A DNA stretch of 8,395 nucleotides from an uncultured Agitococcus sp. (GTDB taxonomy: Bacteria; Pseudomonadota; Gammaproteobacteria; Pseudomonadales; Moraxellaceae), in the NCBI RefSeq assembly GCF_937920075.1, contig NZ_CALETI010000418.1, positions 1-8,395 of the forward strand. The letters run 5' to 3'. The notes under the pieces were generated by a model. That model worked only from the letters and a program-made list of their open reading frames with translations. It was not told where the DNA came from and ran no database searches. Of this stretch, positions 5,975 through 8,395 are shown in pieces. The translations under genes and the position numbers were made by a program. Positions within the stretch are counted from its first letter, which is position 1. Every line of letters begins with the position of its first letter.

Positions 5975-6949
5975 TTAGGCCTCCATTAAGGCGCGGCTTG
6001 CCTGAATAATGTCGGCAATTTGTGGCAGATAAGCTTGTTCGAGTTTGAAATAGGGAATAATCACATCAGGTGGGCTAATAATTTTTATGGGAGCACGTAA
6101 AGCATAAAAAGCTTTATCTGCTAAGCGAGCCGCAATGTCACTGCCTAAGCCACCCGATTTCACTGCTTCTTGGACAATAATACAGCGGCCAGTTAAAGCA
6201 ACCGAGTTGATAATCGTGGTCATATCTAAGGGCTTTAAACAAGCAACATCAATCACTTCGGCATCAATGCCTTGTTGAGCCAATTGCTCAGCCGCATTTA
6301 AGCAATCTTGTACGGCTGCACCCCATGCCACTAGGCTGAGGTCTTTGCCTTTACGCCAAATTAAACAATGTTCTAAGTCGATTTGCTGACTATCATCAAT
6401 TACTTCTTCTTTAAATTTGCGATAAATACGTTCTGGTTCTAAAACAATTACAGGGTCATTACAACGAATTGCCGCCAATAACAAACCATAAGCGGTACGA
6501 GGGGAAGACAGAGCCACGACTTTTAAGCCTGCAATATGGGTTAATAGAGCTTCTGTGCTTTCGGAGTGATGTTCTGGCGCATGAATGCCTCCACCAAAAG
6601 GCACACGAAGTGTGAGTGGACAACTAATACGACCTCGTGTGCGATTGCGTAAACGTGCAGCATGAGAAATTAAATGTTCTAAGGCAGCATAAATAAAACC
6701 CATAAATTGAATTTCAGCAACAGGACGTAAACCTTGTGTGCTCATGCCAATAGCAACGCCTGCAATGAGTGTTTCGGCTAAAGGCGTGTCTAACACACGT
6801 TTTGCACCAAATTTCTCACGTAGGCCAACGGTGGCTCTAAAGACACCACCATTTTTGCCAACATCTTCACCTAAAATAATCACGCGTTCATCTTCGCTGA
6901 GGGCGCGCGCTAAGGCTAAATCAACGGCTTCGACAAGATTAAGGAGCAT
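5975..6949 (-). CDS. pdhB: 2-oxoacid (pyruvate) dehydrogenase E1 component, beta subunit
   Basis: Beta subunit of the heterotetrameric, thiamine-diphosphate-dependent E1 that decarboxylates the 2-oxoacid and acylates the E2 lipoyl arm. The 324 residues match the family length. Visible signatures are GEDVGKNGGVFRATVGL (27-43), DTPLAE (54-59), the segment LRVPFGGGIHAPEHHSES (114-131) with the expected catalytic histidine at 127-128, LEPERIYR (170-177), and the C-terminal transketolase-like domain with EAVKSGGLGSDIA. The ATG follows AAGGAGGA at about 7 nt, one of the strongest ribosome binding sites in the window. The gene overlaps the end of pdhA by 11 nt and is followed by pdhC after 3 nt, so the three are almost certainly one operon with coupled translation. 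Pyruvate is the likeliest substrate by overall similarity, but is not proven. Confidence 0.92.
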   Translation of the reverse strand: MLLNLVEAVDLALARALSEDERVIILGEDVGKNGGVFRATVGLREKFGAKRVLDTPLAETLIAGVAIGMSTQGLRPVAEIQFMGFIYAALEHLISHAARLRNRTRGRISCPLTLRVPFGGGIHAPEHHSESTEALLTHIAGLKVVALSSPRTAYGLLLAAIRCNDPVIVLEPERIYRKFKEEVIDDSQQIDLEHCLIWRKGKDLSLVAWGAAVQDCLNAAEQLAQQGIDAEVIDVACLKPLDMTTIINSVALTGRCIIVQEAVKSGGLGSDIAARLADKAFYALRAPIKIISPPDVIIPYFKLEQAYLPQIADIIQASRALMEA

Positions 6950-8027
6950 GATGAGATCCTCCTTTTTGGGCTAAAAATTGCTGTTTTTGTTGTTGTAAAT
7001 CAATGGGTAATTGCTCATATAAATAATCAAACATATCGTTGATTTTGGGAGTAGGGAGAGCTAAATAGGCTTGAACTTCTTGCTCAATTTCTTGTTGTAA
7101 TTTTTGTTCAAGCTGTTGTTGCTGAGCATCTGTCCAATTTAATTGTTGATCTAATAAACGTCTAAAACGTAGTAAAGGCTCATGTTCTTTGGCGGTCGCT
7201 CGCTGATTTGCATCCGCATAACGACTCATATCATCAGCGGTGGTATGGTCACATAGGCGATAGGTAATGGCTTCGATTAAGGTTGCGCCTTTACCCGAAC
7301 GTGCGCGCTCTAATGCTTCTGCCAATACTGCCATCAGCGCAAAAAAATCATTACCATCGACACGAACGCCTAATACACCTGCGGCTATGGCTTTTTGGGC
7401 AAGGGTTTCACTGGCGGTTTGTTGGCTTAAAGGCACAGAAATCGCCCATTGATTGTTGTTAATCACCACCACTAAGGGTAAATGCCACACACCTGCTAAA
7501 TTGAGTGCTTCATAAAAATCGCCACGAGAACTTGCACCATCGCCACAGGTTGTTAACGCAGCCTGTTTTTGATGTTTTAATTTTAGGGCAGTGGCTACAC
7601 CTGCCGCATGAGTAATTTGAGTGGCAATTGGAATACAGGCTGGCAGGTCTTGTTTAGGTGCATCATGTGATCCCCATTCATCGCCGCCCCAAAACTGTAA
7701 AATGGAACGCATTTTTGTGCCACGCAGCATTTGTGCCGCTTGGTCACGATAATAAGGCACAAAAACATCGTTGGCATGTAAGCTAAAACCAATCGCGGTG
7801 CTAATCGCCTCTTGCCCCAAACAACTGGCATAAGTGCCTAATTGGCCATTACGTTGTAGGCTAATTGCGCGTTGATCGAGTAAACGGGTACGCCATAAGT
7901 GTTCATAAGCCTGTAGCCAAAAACGAGGCTCTTGTAATGCGGTTGGTATATCCTGACTAAGCTGTCCTTGATTATTAAGTAGTTGAATAATTGGGTAATC
8001 TAATTGCTGAGGATGAGCATAAGTCAT
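6939..8027 (-). CDS. pdhA: 2-oxoacid (pyruvate) dehydrogenase E1 component, alpha subunit
   Basis: Alpha subunit of the E1 enzyme; binds thiamine diphosphate and Mg. From the ATG at 8027 it has 362 residues. Family signatures are GQLGTYASCLGQEA (61-74), PYYRDQ (91-96), the ThDP motif from GDG (162-164) to NNN (190-192), and YRLCDHTTADDMSRY (256-270), the active-site loop. The C-terminus is glutamine-rich and probably helical (about 300-352). The start at 8027 is chosen because GAGGA (8032-8036) lies 4 nt before it and because the family usually begins shortly before the region matched by YPIIQLLNNQGQ. An in-frame ATG at 8093 would add 22 residues but has no ribosome binding site. The chosen site lies in a strong hairpin (8031-8085). 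The gene overlaps pdhB by 11 nt. The sequence fits pyruvate rather than branched-chain E1, but this is inference. Confidence 0.92.
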   Translation of the reverse strand: MTYAHPQQLDYPIIQLLNNQGQLSQDIPTALQEPRFWLQAYEHLWRTRLLDQRAISLQRNGQLGTYASCLGQEAISTAIGFSLHANDVFVPYYRDQAAQMLRGTKMRSILQFWGGDEWGSHDAPKQDLPACIPIATQITHAAGVATALKLKHQKQAALTTCGDGASSRGDFYEALNLAGVWHLPLVVVINNNQWAISVPLSQQTASETLAQKAIAAGVLGVRVDGNDFFALMAVLAEALERARSGKGATLIEAITYRLCDHTTADDMSRYADANQRATAKEHEPLLRFRRLLDQQLNWTDAQQQQLEQKLQQEIEQEVQAYLALPTPKINDMFDYLYEQLPIDLQQQKQQFLAQKGGSHHAP

Positions 8028-8030
8028 ATT

Positions 8031-8085
8031 GTCCTCACACGAATTTACAAGCTGTTGTAATTTCAGTGTAGTAAATTGTGAGGAC
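8031..8085 (-). promoter_or_regulatory. Long inverted repeat that would sequester the pdhA ribosome binding site
   Basis: In the leftward transcript, GTCCTCACAATTTAC (8085-8071) can pair with GTAAATT (8048-8042) plus GTGAGGAC (8038-8031). This gives 8 bp and 7 bp separated by a 3-nt bulge, with a 22-nt loop. The proximal arm contains the GAGGA Shine-Dalgarno element of pdhA and the distal arm is its exact complement. If translation starts at 8027, the structure would hide the ribosome binding site. The pairing is seen directly; regulation is inferred. Confidence 0.6.
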
Positions 8086-8110
8086 TTTGCCATAGCGACT
8101 ATTGTGGAAG

Positions 8111-8128
8111 AACAGTAATTTAACTGTT
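8111..8128. repeat. Short palindrome at the end of the ABC1-family gene
   Basis: AACAGT (8111-8116) and ACTGTT (8123-8128) are perfect 6-bp inverted arms around a 6-nt AT centre that contains the stop codon of the upstream leftward gene. In the leftward direction it is followed by CTTCC, not a T-run, so it is a poor terminator. It could be a protein-binding site in front of pdhA, or chance. Confidence 0.35.
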
Positions 8129-8395
8129 GAGGTAGCTTATCAGTGGTTTATTTAGATGCAAATCTACGCCCAAATGCACTAAATTCCAATAATGGCCACC
8201 CACTGCACGATTGACCATCATCGTTTCGGCACTGGGTTGAAAACTGTCCCAATATTTCATTAAAGAAGAAATTTGGGCGAGAACTTGTTCATGGACTTGG
8301 CTGCGAGCAAAGTCAAAACGTGGCTCTTTAAGTGGTTTTAGTAAAATATCAATCCATTCTAAATAATATTCAGGCGGCACATCACCGACATTAGT
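8120..8395 (-). CDS. C-terminal end of a probable ABC1/AarF/UbiB-family kinase-like protein (partial)
   Basis: The reading frame is open to the right edge, so only the last 91 residues are visible and the start lies outside the window. The visible part has a YYLEWIDILLKPL segment, then PRFDFARSQVHEQV, and near the end SAETMMVNRAVGGHYWNLVHLGVDL. The order D-F-x-R-S followed by an N-R-x-x-G-G-H-Y-x-N-L motif resembles the C-terminal tail of ABC1-family (UbiB/AarF/ADCK) atypical kinases, which act in ubiquinone and lipid metabolism. The kinase motifs themselves lie outside the window, so this rests on recall of the tail alone. It is in the same orientation as pdhA, 92 nt upstream, with no clear terminator between, so co-transcription is possible. 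A GTG at 8378-8380 is an internal codon, not the start. Confidence 0.55.
   Translation of the reverse strand, partial: TNVGDVPPEYYLEWIDILLKPLKEPRFDFARSQVHEQVLAQISSLMKYWDSFQPSAETMMVNRAVGGHYWNLVHLGVDLHLNKPLISYLNS

Noticed and set aside
6738..6974. Plus-strand frame opposite the start of pdhB
   Set aside because: It is antisense to a well-supported gene and has no family signature.

Overview
The window looks like chromosomal DNA of a low-GC gammaproteobacterium. The evidence is AT-rich codon use with many TTA and CAA codons, glutamine-rich proteins, a type II secretion system (T2SS) whose gspN-gspC-gspD genes stand apart from the rest of the system, and a pyruvate dehydrogenase of the separate E1-alpha/E1-beta type. 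A detached gspN-C-D group is reminiscent of Moraxellaceae (Acinetobacter relatives), but that placement is an inference. No mobile element, tRNA, rRNA or CRISPR array was seen.

Layout: positions 1-34 hold the terminator of an upstream gene outside the window. A rightward group follows: gspN (187-948), gspC (1104-1940), gspD (1942-3900) and a gene for a protein with two FHA domains and a C-terminal membrane anchor (3916-4839). Directly after the FHA stop codon lies a diverged tandem copy of the sequence encoding its membrane tail (4844-4897). This copy can be read as a 23-residue mini-ORF (4826-4897). A terminator hairpin at 4916-4939 ends the group.

The leftward group runs in from the right edge: the C-terminal end of a probable ABC1/UbiB-family kinase (8395-8120), then E1-alpha (pdhA, 8027-6939), E1-beta (pdhB, 6949-5975) and a short E2 (pdhC, 5971-4925). 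The three dehydrogenase genes overlap or nearly touch, and the second and third have strong ribosome binding sites. The E2 stop codon falls in the loop of the terminator hairpin shared by the two convergent groups.

How the genes work together: GspD forms the outer-membrane secretin, GspC links it to the inner-membrane platform, and GspN is an accessory inner-membrane protein. The FHA protein could add phosphothreonine-dependent control or scaffolding at the membrane. E1-alpha and E1-beta decarboxylate a 2-oxoacid, most likely pyruvate, and E2 carries the acyl group to CoA. The lipoamide dehydrogenase (E3) is not in the window.

The points most worth a second look are: the tail duplication, whose copies differ almost only by synonymous changes; a long hairpin that would bury the ribosome binding site of pdhA; and an E2 with no recognisable E3-binding domain.
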